Below are positions 7,760 through 18,174 of a stretch of 64,000 nucleotides of DNA, one piece after another. Under the pieces are notes generated by a model. That model was not told the origin of the DNA and ran no database searches. It was given only the letters and a program-made list of their open reading frames with translations. Position numbers and translations under genes: made by a program. The stretch is taken from assembly GCF_001311825.1 (NCBI RefSeq), contig NZ_BBCB01000008.1, positions 1 through 64,000 of the forward strand. The letters run 5' to 3'. Origin of the DNA: Salidesulfovibrio brasiliensis JCM 12178. Lineage in GTDB: Bacteria; Desulfobacterota; Desulfovibrionia; Desulfovibrionales; Desulfovibrionaceae. Position 1 is the stretch's first letter; every line of letters begins with the position of its first letter.

Positions 7760-10272
7760 TTACGCTCCTTCAGGACAGCTGGTGCTGCCCGCTTTCGTTA
7801 ATTCTTCTCCCTCATCACAAATGCTCCTCTCCGGGATCAACGCCATGACCACCGTTGCGGTAACGCACAGGCCGTAGAAGACCCACATGGTCTGGAAGCC
7901 CGACAGGCCCAGAAGGGTTCCGCCGGTGAAGACCAGCGAGGCCACGCCAAGGCCCAGAAGGGTCTGGTAGCCGATGGAGAAAAGCATCCACTTTGTCGAG
8001 TTGGACTGCATCCGCACCATGATGGACGTGGGCACGCACGGCGGATACAGGGCCATGAAGAGCATCAATGCCAGCGCGTGAAGCGGCGTAAAACCGACCT
8101 CGCCCGCCTTCATGCTCTCCTGCACCGAGGCTTCGTCGCCGTCGATGCCGTAGATGGCGCCCAGCGTGGCCGCGCTGTTTTCCTTGGCCGCAAAGGCCGA
8201 GAGCAGCGCGATGTTGATACGCCAGTTGAACCCGGCGAACTGCGTCACCGGCTCCAGCGCCCGCCCTGCCATGCCGAGGAAACTGTTCTCGAAACGCTCG
8301 GAACGAATGTCTCGGCGCAGCGCCTTGCGGCTCCGAATGACCGTTTTCAGGGCACGATTGAGCTTGCGACCATCTGCCCCCTTGCGCTTGACAACTGCGT
8401 AATACAGGGGATTGGCAGCTTGAAACTCGTCGTTTATGGCGCTTGCCGCAGCCTGATCGCTCACGCCGCGCTTGGCGTCCTTGAGCGCCTCGCCGAAGAG
8501 AATCATCGGCGTGATGTCAGCAGGCAGGATCTCGCCACGATACTCCGTCTTTTCCACGGCCTTCATGAACTTCGTGATTTCCGCGTCGCGGCGGGTCTCG
8601 TAATGCTTCATGCGCTCCTCGGACAGCCCGGGGAAGTTGATGAGCACAAAGACAACCACGGCCACGGCCACGACCACGGTGACGATCTTCTTGACGAAGA
8701 GCCAGACACGCTCCACGGCGCGGCGCAAAACGCCTTGTACCGTAGGCAGGTGGTACGGCGGCATCTCCATGATGAACGGGGCCCTGTCGCACTTCTTCAA
8801 CACGGTCAGCGTGAGCGCCTTGGCCACCGGAAGGGCCATGAACAGCGTGACCGTGGCAATGAAGAACATGGCCATGCCCGCCTGTTCCGCAAAGTAGGCA
8901 CCAATGAGCAACAGGTAGAGGGGCACTTTTGCGAGGCAGTTCATCATGGGCGCGATCAGGATGGTCGCCAGCCGCGCCCGTTCGTCCGGAATCGCCTTGG
9001 TGGCCATGACCGCCGGGATGGCGCAGCCGCCAACGTACACGCCACCAAGAATGAGCGGCAGCGTGGACTGCCCGTGCAGGCCGAAACGCCGGAACAGCCT
9101 GTCCAGAATGAAGGCCATGCGCGGCATGTACCCGCTGTCCTCCAGAATCGCGATCAGCGAGAACAGCAGAAAGAAAATGGGCAGGTAGTTGAGGATCGCG
9201 GTGACGCTCTTGACCGTCCATATTCCAAGCGAGCGCAGGAGCGGGTCCTCAAGAAACCCGGCCTGAGGCAGCACGTTGGCGGTAAAGCTCTCAAGGCTGC
9301 CCCAGATGGGCCACGCCTTGAGCGCGAGCCAGTTCCCGAAAACGATGGACACCTCATAGAGCACGAAGAGGATGCCGATCAGGATCAGCGGCCGATGAAC
9401 CGGTTGCAGACATACCTGTCTGCCCGGTCCGAGAGGGTCTTGCACTTCTCCTCGGGATGCTTGACGAACTCACGGGCGATCTCCGCGCAGACACGGTGCC
9501 GCGCAAAAGCGACATGCCGTTCGGCCGCAAGCCCGGCTTCCTCCTGAAACTGCCCGCGCAGCTTTTCCACGAGCTTCAGCACGCCGGGCGCGTCGTAATG
9601 ACTGCGCTTGAGCAGCACATTGGCCTCGGCATCGTCTTCCATCAGCTTCACCGCCATCCATCGGGCCGGATACGTGGCGGCCAGCCGCTGGTCTTCGGCA
9701 AGCGCGGCCGAGAGCTCTTCGAGCATGGGCTCCATCGGACCGTAGTCGATGTGAAAGCCCGGGCGCGCCTCGCGGGAGGCGAGGTCGAAGATGGTTTCCT
9801 TAAGCGCGTCGCCGCCCACGTTCTGCTTGCCCACGGTCGGCACCACGGCCACGCCGAGGCGCTCGGCCAGCCCTTCCTGATTGATGGTAATGCCGCGGCG
9901 CTTGGCCACGTCCATCATGTTCAGGTTGAGCACCATGGGTATTTCCATTTCAAGAAGCTGAAGCGTCAGGTACAGGTTGCGCTTCAGGTTTGAGGCGTCC
10001 ACCACGTCGATGACCGCGCCGGGGCCGTCGTGCAGCAGGAAATCCCTCGCCACCCGCTCTTCCAGCGAATAGGAGGTCAGGCTGTACGTTCCGGGCAGGT
10101 CGACGAGCTCGACGCGCGTCTGGCCTTTCCTGTAATGACCGGTCTTTTTTTCAACGGTCACGCCGGGATAGTTGGCAACGTGCTGCCTGGCCCCGGTGAG
10201 CATGTTGAAGACGGTGGACTTTCCGCAGTTGGGCTGACCGGAAAGCGCCACCAAAAGATTGTTGCCGCTCAT
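7760..10272 (-). CDS. feoB: Ferrous iron transporter FeoB (frameshift near 9390)
   Basis: FeoB moves Fe2+ across the inner membrane. The N-terminal GTPase has G1 GQPNCGKST, G3 DLPGT and G4 NMMD, followed by the membrane core with Gate-like repeats ('GVYVGGCAIPAVMATKAIPDERARLATILIAPMMNCLAKVPLY') and a C-terminal bundle. Total length is about 837 residues, normal for FeoB. The reading frame breaks near 9390. The upstream part ends CNRFIGR then stop, and the downstream part resumes with PLILIGILFVLYE in another frame. One missing C in a GGCCCGC context restores a perfect FeoB, so I treat it as one gene with a probable sequence error. Its start overlaps the stop of feoA (ATGA), and the gene for a small exported protein follows after one base. 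Confidence 0.9.
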
Positions 10273-10492
10273 GCCGCCTCGACCTCCACGTGTTTCGCCT
10301 CCTCGTGGCGGATGCTGACATGGTAGCCGTCGAGTTCGAGCTCAACAGGGTCCACGAGCGGCGCGTTGCGCACCACCCGTATCGTCGCCCCGGGGTAAAA
10401 CCCGAGATCCATCAGTCGCTGGCCGAGCGCCCTGTGGCCCTGAGGTCGCGCATGACGCATGAAGCGCCCGGACCCATTTCATCCAAAGTCAT
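10269..10492 (-). CDS. feoA: FeoA, second copy (frameshift near 10440)
   Basis: FeoA is a small SH3-like cytoplasmic partner that supports FeoB. The product reads MTLDEMGPGASCVMRDL, then in another frame QGHRALGQRLMDLGFYPGATIRVVRNAPLVDPVELELDGYHVSIRHEEAKHVEV, a textbook FeoA core. One lost base near 10440 explains the break, and the intended length is about 75 residues. The ATG at 10492 has an AAGGA site. The stop overlaps the feoB start, so translation is coupled. A first, intact feoA lies 52 bases upstream; paired feoA genes before feoB are common in Desulfovibrio. Confidence 0.85.
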
Positions 10493-10544
10493 ATCCTTAT
10501 CCCTTCCTTAATGATTACCGTTCGGGCGGCAGCGCCCCGGGCGG

Positions 10545-10769
10545 CTAGGCCACCAGAACCTTTCCGGCCACGCCCCGTTCCAGCATGAGCCTGCCCTCAC
10601 CGAGAGAGATGATCAGCGGCCCCCTGCCGTTGTTCAGCACGTCCACCTGAACGCCGGGCATGATACCCAGCGACTCAAGGCGCGCCCTGACCTTCAAACC
10701 GCCCTGCACGGCCAGCACCAATGCGGTCTCGCCGCTGGACATGGCTTCAAGTGTTCTGTCTGTCTTCAT
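10545..10769 (-). CDS. feoA: FeoA, first copy
   Basis: An intact 74-residue FeoA protein: 'LEAMSSGETALVLAVQGGLKVRARLESLGIMPGVQVDVLNNGRGPLIISLGEGRLMLERGVAGKVLV' contains the RLESLGIMPG turn and closing strand typical of the family. A GGAGG ribosome site precedes the ATG. It is the first gene of the leftward feo operon and lies next to the intergenic region with two Fur-box-like sites, so iron repression through Fur is expected. It differs enough from the second FeoA to suggest separate roles rather than a recent duplication. Confidence 0.92.
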   Translation of the reverse strand: MKTDRTLEAMSSGETALVLAVQGGLKVRARLESLGIMPGVQVDVLNNGRGPLIISLGEGRLMLERGVAGKVLVA

Positions 10770-10806
10770 GGATCCTCCGGGTCACTTGCAACATCCAGTT
10801 GCAAAT

Positions 10807-10825
10807 GAAAATGAATTTCGCTATC
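10807..10825. promoter_or_regulatory. Fur-box-like site, feo/fur intergenic region
   Basis: GAAAATGAATTTCGCTATC matches the 19-base E. coli Fur consensus at 13 of 19 positions by my count. It is 38 bases upstream of the feoA start. Confidence 0.55.
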
Positions 10826-10870
10826 AGAGATAAACCCCGTCACACGGGGAGTCAACGAAAAGCAAAACTT

Positions 10871-10889
10871 GAAAACGAGTGTCAATATC
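10871..10889. promoter_or_regulatory. Second Fur-box-like site
   Basis: GAAAACGAGTGTCAATATC matches the Fur consensus at 13 of 19 positions and lies 64 bases from the first site. The two could control the divergent feo and fur transcripts. A small CCCCGT-CAC-ACGGGG hairpin lies between them at 10835-10849. Confidence 0.5.
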
Positions 10890-11017
10890 GTTCAAAAAAC
10901 ACTGTTTTCCGACCCCGGAAGTGACAGCGAAAGTCAACAAGGGCTGCAAGGGGGCCTCAGCCCCGTCAGAATCCTGCTGAAAACAGGCGTCAACAACCGA
11001 AAACAGACTGAATTACA

Positions 11018-11503
11018 ATGAAAGACCCCAGAGACATTTTCAAAACGTACCTGACATCCAACGGCCTGAAGCTGACCTCCCAGCGCAAGCTCATTCTCAA
11101 CGTGTTCATGACCCTCGACAGGCCGGTCACGTCCGAAGAGCTCTTTCAGGAGGGGCACAGCATGGACGAATCCATCAGCCTCTCAACCGTGTACCGCTCG
11201 CTGAAACACTTGCAGAACGCCGGGATTGCCCGCTGCGTCCGCCTGACGGACGGCGTCACCCGCTACGAATGCGTGCGCGGGCATGACAGCCATCTCATCT
11301 GTGAACGCTGCGGCAAGCGCATCCCGCTGGACAACCCGTATCTCGACTGCGTGCAGCGCGAGGCGGCCCGGCAGGAAGGCTTCCGCGTGTACCACTGCTG
11401 CGTGGAGCTGCACGGCATCTGCCACGACTGCGCCAAAGGATGCGACTGCGCCCGTTGCCACGCTTCGCAAGAAAACTGGCGGGACTTCTCTCCGTCCAGT
11501 TGA
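11018..11503 (+). CDS. fur: Fur-family iron-responsive regulator
   Basis: The 161-residue protein has the Fur winged helix ('LKLTSQRKLILNVFMTLDRPVTSEELFQEG' and 'SLSTVYRSLKHLQNAGIARC') and a C-terminal dimerisation half with 'HDSHLICERCGKRIPLDN', which supplies the CxxC zinc motif, and a Cys-rich tail (CCVELHGICHDCAKGCDCARC). The tail has more Cys and His than most Fur proteins. It is divergent from the feo operon across two Fur-box-like sites and lies upstream of a DUF4198 gene, so it is the likely local iron sensor. A second Fur-family gene sits at 14855-15298. Which of the two is the global Fur cannot be decided here; Zur or PerR specificity is also possible. Confidence 0.88.
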   Translation: MKDPRDIFKTYLTSNGLKLTSQRKLILNVFMTLDRPVTSEELFQEGHSMDESISLSTVYRSLKHLQNAGIARCVRLTDGVTRYECVRGHDSHLICERCGKRIPLDNPYLDCVQREAARQEGFRVYHCCVELHGICHDCAKGCDCARCHASQENWRDFSPSS

Positions 11504-11536
11504 CCACTCACCTTCAACACAAAGGATATGAACGCA

Positions 11537-12373
11537 ATGCTTCGTCGAATCGCCCCGTTGCTGATCGCCCTCGTGCTGTTCCCGGCACAGGCTTCGGCCC
11601 ACTCGCTGTACATCCAGTCCGGCCGCTATCTGGTCTCGGAAGGCAAACAGTCCCCACTATTCTTCTGCTACGGCCATCACATTCCGGTGGATGATGCGGT
11701 GCGAAGAAAGAAACTCGCCTCCGTGAGGGTCATGGACCCGCTAGGGCAGTCCAAAGACATTACCCTGCGCGACGAGAAGTCCCTGCACTCCTACCTCGTG
11801 GACTACTCCATGCCCGGCACCTACGTGCTGACCGCCGAAACCACGCCCGGATTCTTCACCATGTGGACTGACAAAAAGGACCGCAAGCGGCACGCCATCA
11901 AGCCCATGAGCGCGCTGAGGGACAGGGCCAAGTCCATTGAATCAAGCCTGCGCAGCAGCCAGTGGACCAAGACCTACGTTGTCTGCGAAACGCCCTCGCC
12001 CGACTTCCCGGCCCACGTTGGCCTGCCGCTGGAGTTGGTGCCTCAACGCGACCCGGCAACGGTGAAGAAGGGCGAAGTGCTGAAGATGCGGGTCTACAAG
12101 GACGGTAAACCCTTTGAGGGAGAAGGCTTCTGGGACGCGACCTACAACGGTTTCTCCACCGAAGCCGAAGACATGTACCACCCTCGGACCGCCGTGACGG
12201 ACGGGGTCATCACGATGCCGGTGGAGCACACCGGACGCTGGTTCGTGCGCTTCTACTCCAAGACACCCCCGTCTGAACAATTCCGGGACGACTGCCTGCT
12301 CGAAAAGCGCACGGCCACCATGGTCTTCGAGGTCCCGAACGAGCGCAGGCGGCCAAAAAACGACAGCCACTAG
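11537..12373 (+). CDS. Exported DUF4198 protein, second copy
   Basis: The product of about 278 residues has a signal peptide (MLRRIAPLLIALVLFPAQASA) and a mature N-terminus HSLYIQSGRYLVSEG, again a His-first DUF4198 start. The conserved 'GLPLELVPQRDPATVKKGEVLKMRVYKDGKPFEGEGF' region and a final 'HTGRWFVRFYSK' strand are present. An ATG three codons upstream sits too close to the AAAGGA site, so I use the ATG at 11537. It lies 33 bases behind fur on the same strand. A periplasmic metal-handling role parallel to the DUF4198 gene of the feo operon is inferred from position. Confidence 0.8.
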   Translation: MLRRIAPLLIALVLFPAQASAHSLYIQSGRYLVSEGKQSPLFFCYGHHIPVDDAVRRKKLASVRVMDPLGQSKDITLRDEKSLHSYLVDYSMPGTYVLTAETTPGFFTMWTDKKDRKRHAIKPMSALRDRAKSIESSLRSSQWTKTYVVCETPSPDFPAHVGLPLELVPQRDPATVKKGEVLKMRVYKDGKPFEGEGFWDATYNGFSTEAEDMYHPRTAVTDGVITMPVEHTGRWFVRFYSKTPPSEQFRDDCLLEKRTATMVFEVPNERRRPKNDSH

Positions 12374-12464
12374 CCTGCATGAATGATAGCCGTTTTCACG
12401 GTTTGCAGCTTTTTCGCGCCAGCGTCATAGACTAGGGAAAAAGCAGAAACCAAGGAGGATCGAC

Positions 12465-12704
12465 ATGAGTCTCTACCTGCGCAGCACCACCGCCGCCACG
12501 GCCGGCATCGCCCTTGCGGGAGCAGCCGCCTACGGCCTGTACAAGACCGGCGCTCTTCGCCCGGTGGCCGTGGGCGCCATCCGGGGCGGCATGAAGGTCT
12601 CCGACTGGGTGAAAACGAAGTATCAGTCGGCAGGCAAGGAGCTGAAGGGGATGATAAAGGAAGCCAAGGCCACTCCGGCACCAGCCGAAAAAGTGACCGA
12701 ATAG
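12465..12704 (+). CDS. Small membrane protein beside the ferrosome-like operon
   Basis: The 79-residue protein has one small-residue-rich hydrophobic helix (ATAGIALAGAAAYGLYKTGALRPVAVGAIRGG) with GxxxG-like spacing, then a charged amphipathic tail (SDWVKTKYQSAGKELKGMIKEAK). The layout matches the C-terminal half of the 132-residue protein at 18419-18817 in the adjacent, convergent operon, so it may belong to the same compartment-associated set. A strong AAGGAGGA ribosome site precedes the ATG. It shares a bidirectional terminator with the first ATPase gene. No named family is recognised. Confidence 0.7.
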   Translation: MSLYLRSTTAATAGIALAGAAAYGLYKTGALRPVAVGAIRGGMKVSDWVKTKYQSAGKELKGMIKEAKATPAPAEKVTE

Positions 12705-12727
12705 GGCATACCATCCCCAACAGAAAA

Positions 12728-12759
12728 GAAGGGCCCGGCACATATGCGCCGGGCCCTTC
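12728..12759. terminator. Bidirectional terminator
   Basis: A perfect 12-base stem (GAAGGGCCCGGC and complement) with an 8-base loop lies between the convergent small-protein gene and the ATPase operon. Confidence 0.85.
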
Positions 12760-12780
12760 TCCTTTCATGCTTGCAGAAAA

Positions 12781-14855
12781 TCAGGCCGCGTCCTTGGTGG
12801 CGAGGGCTGCACCGCCCAGAATGGTAAAGGTGGTCAGATTATGAATGGCCGCCGCGCTGGTGGGCGTCAGCATCCCTGCCCCGGCAGCGAGCAGCAGACC
12901 GGTATTCACGGTCACGCCCGTGCGGAAGCAGTTTCCGAGCACCTGCCCGGCCCGCTGTGCGATGCGCCGCACCTGCACCAACCCTTCCAGCCCGTCGCGC
13001 ATAAGCACGATCTGGGCGGACTCCCGGGCCAGCCCGGTCCCCGTGGACATGCACACGCCCACGTCTGCGGCCACGAATGCTGGCGCGTCGTTGATGCCGT
13101 CACCGACCACGGCCACGCGGGAACCGCCCCTTTTGAGATCATGCACGACCCCGGCCTTGTCCTCGGGCATCAATCCGGCGCGGACCTCGTCAACACCCTG
13201 CAGCCGCCCGAGCAGATGCGCGGCGGTCTCGGGATGATCGCCGGTCAGGACCACCACCCGTTTCACACCGCGTTCCCGGAGCGCGCCGATGACGCCTTCG
13301 GCCTCCTCCCGAACCGTCTCACGAAGCGAAATGACGCCAAGCAGCCGTTCACCGGAGGAGACATACACCAGACTCGTCCCGCCGGCGCGAAGCGACTGGG
13401 CGGTTTCAGCCAGCGCGGAGCAGTCCACGCCGCAATCCTCGGCGATATAGTGATGGCTTCCGACCCGCACACGCTCACCGCCCAGCAGCGCGCTCACGCC
13501 GTGGGCCACGCTGAAGTCCACTTCGCGCACCGGGACCTGCCGCAGTCCGCGCCGGGAGGCTTCGCGCACGATGGCGCGCCCGACCGGATGACCGTAGCGA
13601 TCCTCCACGGAAGCGGCCAACCGAAGGAGTTCATCCGATTCCATGTCGGGGCATGGAAAGACTTCGCCCACGGTCAGCGTTCCGGTTGTCAGGGTCCCGG
13701 TCTTGTCGAAGACCAGCGTATCCACCTCTGCGAAGGCGTCCAACCCGGAGCCGCTCTTGACCAGCACGCCCTGCTTTGCCGCGGCGTACATGGAGGCCTT
13801 GACCACCACGGGCGCCGGAAGCTTGACCGCACAGGCGTAGTCAACGGCGAGGACGGAAAGCGCACGGGCCGCATCCCCTGTGGCGGCATACAGAGCGCCG
13901 CCCATGGCAAGGGTGATGGGTGCCAGCATGTCCGCCAGCCGGTCGCTCTTGCGTTCCGGCTCGGACTTCTCGTTCAGCACGGACTCCATGAACCCCGCGA
14001 TACGGGCCATGACCGTATCCTGTCCGGTCCGCCGGGCCAGAACACGCAGCCGTCCCTCGGTGACGCACGACCCCGACGTGACCTGCTCTCCGGGCTCCAC
14101 GTGGCGCGGATCGAACTCGCCGGTTATGGAGCTTCGATCCACCATGCTTCTCCGTCAAAGACCTCGCCGTCCACGGAGATCAACTCTCCTGCTCCAACGT
14201 GCACCAGATCGCCGGGCCGGACTTCGTCATACTCCATGGCCCGCTCCTCACCGTCACGCTCCACCCAGACCGCACCCACCGGCGCGGCCATGAGGCTTTT
14301 GAGCAGCCCGTTGGAGCGGTCCTCGGTCGCTTGGCGCAAATACTCGCCCACAACGATCATGGCCGAGATGGATGATGCCGCCACATAGTCGCCTCGAAGC
14401 AGCGAAAAACCGACAGTGGCCATATCCAGCACCCGGACCTTCAGCCCTTCGCGAAAAAGGGTTTCCGCTCCCTGAAGTATGGCTGGCGCCCCCATCGCCG
14501 CTGCCACGGGCAGTTGCGCCTGCGGAGGCAGAAACGGCATGGCCCCGGCAAGCCCCCCGTGCACAGCGACGTCCATGAGGCGGCGTCTGGGCGGCGCAGG
14601 TTCAGCCCTGCAAAAGGCATTTTCCGGCACTGCACGCATTGCCTTGAATATCTGGTCACGAACACGCTTGATGCCGTTGTATTCAAGGACCATGCTGCAC
14701 GCTCGCGGATTCACTCTCGCGGAGGTCACGCCGGGCAGTCCCTCGAACCACGCTTCCAGATAATCCGGGGCAAGGTCCGGGCTGAGCAGTCGTCGCCAGC
14801 GGAACCGCAACCGATTCGGCGTCTCATGCACCACTTGGGGAGTGCTGGCTGCCAT
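12781..14855 (-). CDS. P1B-type metal ATPase, FezB-like, copy 1 (frameshift near 14146)
   Basis: This is a P-type ATPase of about 691 residues. It has an N-terminal HMA-like domain without CxxC ('VVHETPNRLRFRWRRLLSPDL'), the actuator loop SSITGE, the phosphorylation site DKTGT, the HP motif (YGHPVGRAIV), TGDHPE and GDGINDAPA. The membrane metal motif is DYACAVKLPAP rather than the CPC of copper pumps, which fits the P1B-6 group that includes ferrosome FezB. The frame breaks between GDGEA and MVDRSSITGE; one lost base restores it. The start overlaps the stop of the upstream fur gene (TGATG). It is the last gene of the ten-gene operon. Iron as the substrate is inferred from family and context. 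Confidence 0.85.
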
Positions 14856-15298
14856 CAGGACTCCTTGCCTTCAAGGCACTGCGGGCAGGTGCCGAACAGG
14901 AGCATGCGGTGCCGGGTCAGGGTGAAGCCCTGCTCCTCGGCCAGATCCTCCTGCCGCCGCTCGATGACCTCGTCCACTATCTCGACCTTGCGCCCGCACT
15001 TGGTGCAGATGAGGTGGTCGTGATGGGCGTGGCCGTAGCCGTGTTCATAAAGGGCAACGCCTTCGCCAATGTCGAAGGTCTCGGCCAGTCCGGAATCCAC
15101 CAGCAGCTTGAGCGTGCGATAGACAGTGGCCTGCCCGATGGACGGATCGGCCTTGCGGGCCTTGATGTAAAGCTGTTCCGAAGTGAAGTGCCCTTCCTCG
15201 GCCAGAAACGCCTCCACGATCAGGGCGCGCTGCGGAGTCAGGTTCATGTCGCGCTCACGGAGGTAATCCATGAACACTTCCCGTGCCGATTTCAACAT
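14855..15298 (-). CDS. Fur-family regulator inside the ferrosome-like operon
   Basis: The 147-residue Fur-family protein has the recognition region 'NLTPQRALIVEAFLAEEGHFTSEQLYIKARKADPSIGQATVYRTLKLLVDSGLAETF', the metal segment 'YEHGYGHAHHDHLICTKCGRKVEIVD' with a His-rich run and CxxC, and a second CPQC near the C-terminus. It is coupled on both sides: its ATG overlaps the end of the triple-FeoA gene and its stop overlaps the ATPase start (TGATG). Placement within the operon suggests local feedback on iron-storage genes. The same fold is shared by Zur and PerR, so iron sensing is likely but not proven. Confidence 0.88.
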   Translation of the reverse strand: MLKSAREVFMDYLRERDMNLTPQRALIVEAFLAEEGHFTSEQLYIKARKADPSIGQATVYRTLKLLVDSGLAETFDIGEGVALYEHGYGHAHHDHLICTKCGRKVEIVDEVIERRQEDLAEEQGFTLTRHRMLLFGTCPQCLEGKES

Positions 15299-16026
15299 GC
15301 CGTCCCCCTGTCCGATTCATGTTCCACAATGACCACATCCGCCTGATCGCGCCGGAGAAAGAGACGAAGCTTCGGGGCTTGTGACCACGAACCGCTCTCC
15401 CCCGGTCATGCGGTAACTGCGGGCCTTTTCCACGGCCTCCAGCCGCAGCGTGCTGCCATTTTCGATACCGAGCGAGGTTATGGCGCGGATGGCGCGCTTG
15501 CCACCCAGCAGCCGGGTCACGGTGAAGTCGGCCCCGGCCTGTGTATTGGCAAACTGGCAAACCACCTCGCCCATGCTCCCGAGAACCTTGGCGGCCGTGC
15601 CTTCGGCCATCCGGATGCGCCTGCCGCCGTTGACCAGTACGATGTACTCCATGGCAGGGAGCCGACGAACCAGTTCGATCTCGTCGTCGTTCTTCAGCCC
15701 CAGTACGGCAAGTGCTTCAATGAGCGTCTCCCCTGCGGTGATGGCCTCGATGTGTCCGGTCTCGCCGGGTTGCATCTCAGCCACCGGGATCATGCGACCG
15801 TCCGGCAGGTGGGCGACCACCTTGCCGCCCATGCCGCCGCCGAGCACGACCTCTCCTTTTGGCCCCCTGAGGCGCACAGCATGCAGCGCCACTTCCTCGT
15901 CAAGACGTGTCACAACGCTGTCTGGGAAGATTCCCATGGACGCAAGGCGTAAGCGCATGTGTTCGTCGGCGATGCGCACCACCCGCAGCGGTTGGCCGCA
16001 GGCGCATCGGCAAGACTTGAATGCAT
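15292..16026 (-). CDS. Triple FeoA-domain protein (two frameshifts)
   Basis: Read through two breaks (near 15996 and 15368) the gene gives about 245 residues with three consecutive FeoA/SH3-like domains: 'SLADAPA...GQPLRVVRIADEHMRLRLASMGIFPDSVV', then 'VAEMQPGETGHIEAITAGETLIEALAVLGLKNDDEIELV', then 'FTVTRLLGGKRAIRAITSLGIENGSTLRLEAVEKARSYRM' and the tail FLRRDQADVVIVEHESDRG. The first break needs one G restored in a G-run. The second needs one base removed or two added. With these, start and stop fit the overlapping style of the operon (TGATG with the upstream ATPase, overlap with the fur start). FeoA domains normally support FeoB, so three in an ATPase operon suggest regulation of ATPase-driven iron transfer. 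That is inference. Confidence 0.75.
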
Positions 16027-18174
16027 CAGGCAACCTCCTCGGTCTGCCGTTTGGAACGGATGAATTCCTGTGATTTCGGCACCCTGCCGCCCGATGCGGC
16101 GGCGTATCCGAGGATGCCGAGCGTACTGGCGTTGTGCAGAAACGCCGAGGCAACCGGAGAAAGCAGGCCAGCCGAGGCCATGAGCAGCACTGCGGAGTTG
16201 ATGCCCACCGCGGCCTGAAACGACCGCTTCAGCACCTTCTCGTTCTGTGTCGCGATGTCGCGGGCCACGGCAAGCGCCTTCAGATTGTCCTCCAGAAGCA
16301 CTACCTGCGCGGCTTCGCGGGCAAGGTCGGCCCCGCCCGGCATGCAGATGCCCACATCGGCGGAAATCAGCGCCGGGGCGTCGTTGACCCCGTCCCCGGC
16401 AAAGGCGAGAAAATGCCCGTCCTTCTTCAGCCGGTTCACGATGGCGGCCTTGTCCTCGGGCCGCTGCTCCCAGTGCAGCTCGTCGATGCAGCCGAGCGAC
16501 TCGGCAATGGCGTTGGCCGTGTCGCGATGGTCGCCGGTAAGCATGACGATCTTGCTGATGCCGCGCTCCTTGAGCAGGCCCATGGCTTCCACGGCTTCGG
16601 GCCGCAGCTCGTCGCGCATGGCGATGACCCCAACAAGCAGGCCCTCGCGCGCCACGTACAGGAGCGACTTGCCCTGCGAACGAAGCTCCCTGCCGAGCTT
16701 GACCGCCGCAAAGCAGTCCACGTGCTCGTCGTCTTCAAGAAAATGCCTGCTTCCCACAAGCACCCGCTCGCCCTCGACAAAGGCCGAAACGCCGTGCGCC
16801 ACGATGAAGTCCACCTGACTGATGGGCGGCAGCTCAAGTCCGCGTGATTTCGCTTCGGCAACCACGGCCCGGGCCACCGGATGCGAGTAGTGCTCCTCGG
16901 CCCCGGCAGCCAGCGCCAGCAGTTCTTCCCCATCCATGCCGTTCAGGGGGATCAGGTCCGTGACCTTCAGGTCGCCCTTGGTCAGCGTGCCGGTCTTGTC
17001 GAAGACCACGGTATCGATACGGGCCAGATTATCCAACGCCTGCCCGCCCTTGAGCAGCACGCCGCAGTGGCCCGCCGCGTACATGCCGGATTTGACCGCA
17101 ACGGGCGCGGCCACCTTGATGGCGCAGGAGTAGTCCACGGTCAGCACCGAGGCCGCCCGGCGCACGTCACGCGTCAGCGCGAACAGCCCCAGCCCCAGCC
17201 CGAAGGTGACGGGCACAAGCTTGTCGGCCAGCTCGTCGCTTCTGGTCTGTGACACGGACTTGGTGCGCAGGGAGTTTTCCAGAAACCGGCCCATGCGTGC
17301 CATGCTCGTTTCCGCCCCGACGCTACGGGCCGCAATCTTGAGCCGACCATCCTCGACCACCGTGCCGGAAAGCACGGAGTCGCCGGGCCGAACATGAACA
17401 GGCAGGGATTCGCCGGTTATGGAGCTCTGGTTCAGGGCAGCCTCGCCATCGGTAACAACACCGTCCACCGGCATCAGTTCTCCCGCTCCGCAGATGACGA
17501 TGTCGCCCACGCCGAGCTCCGTAAACGGGATGCTCACTTCGCGGGCATCCCGCTCGACCCAGACCGTCTCTACCTGCGGGCGGAGCAGGTTCTTGAGCAA
17601 GTCGTCAGACTTCTGCTCGGTCCACTGCTCCAGATATTCCCCGAGGCCGAGCATGGCCACGATGGCGTTGGCCGTGGCGTAATCACCCCGTGCCAGCGAG
17701 AAGCCCACGGCGGCGGCATCGAGCACCGCGACCTTGACCCCTTCGTTCAGAAGCGTTCCCGCACCTTCCAGCATGGTTGGCAATCCGAGCGCCATGCTCA
17801 GGGGAGCCTTGACCGGTTCGGGCAGAAACGGCGAGGCAAGCGCGGCCCCGGCTTGTGACAGCACGCTGGGCAGTGTCACCGAGGCCGTGCGGTCTACCTC
17901 GGGCAGATAGGCCTCACGAGGGATGTTTTCCAAAAAACGCGAGTACGCGACTGCGTGTCTCCGGCTTGCCGTCATATTCGATGACGATGCAGGAGGCCGC
18001 CGTGTTCACCGTGGCTGAATCCACACCGGGGAGCGCCTCGACCACGGCGCGGAGGTAATCGCGGTCAAGGTTCGGGTCATAAAGCCTGCGGCTTCGCAGC
18101 CGCAGGCGGCGAGGCAGCTCGTGGACCACGCGGAAGGCATGCTTGCGCCTTGCAGCGCACGCGGCTGCGCTCAT
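16026..18174 (-). CDS. P1B-type metal ATPase, FezB-like, copy 2 (frameshift near 17934)
   Basis: The pump has about 715 residues. Its N-terminus is an HMA-like domain lacking CxxC ('FRVVHELPRRLRLRSRRLYDPNLDRDYLRAVVEALPGVDSATVN') followed by SSITGE, DKTGT, YSHPVARAVV, TGDHRDTA and GDGVNDAPA. The membrane motif is DYSCAIKVAAP, the S/A-C-A type seen also in copy 1 and expected for P1B-6 ATPases such as FezB. The frame breaks at a six-base T-run; five T's would join LAF to LENIPREAYLP. The gene starts in an ATGA overlap with the small membrane gene and ends in a TGATG overlap with the triple-FeoA gene. Two such ATPases in one operon suggest a heteromeric or two-step iron-loading system, which is speculative. 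Confidence 0.85.

Noticed and set aside
9385-9445. Programmed frameshifting or phase variation in feoB and other genes
   Set aside because: Runs at the breaks are short, sites differ from gene to gene, and the number of events (about 20 in 64 kb) points to sequence error.
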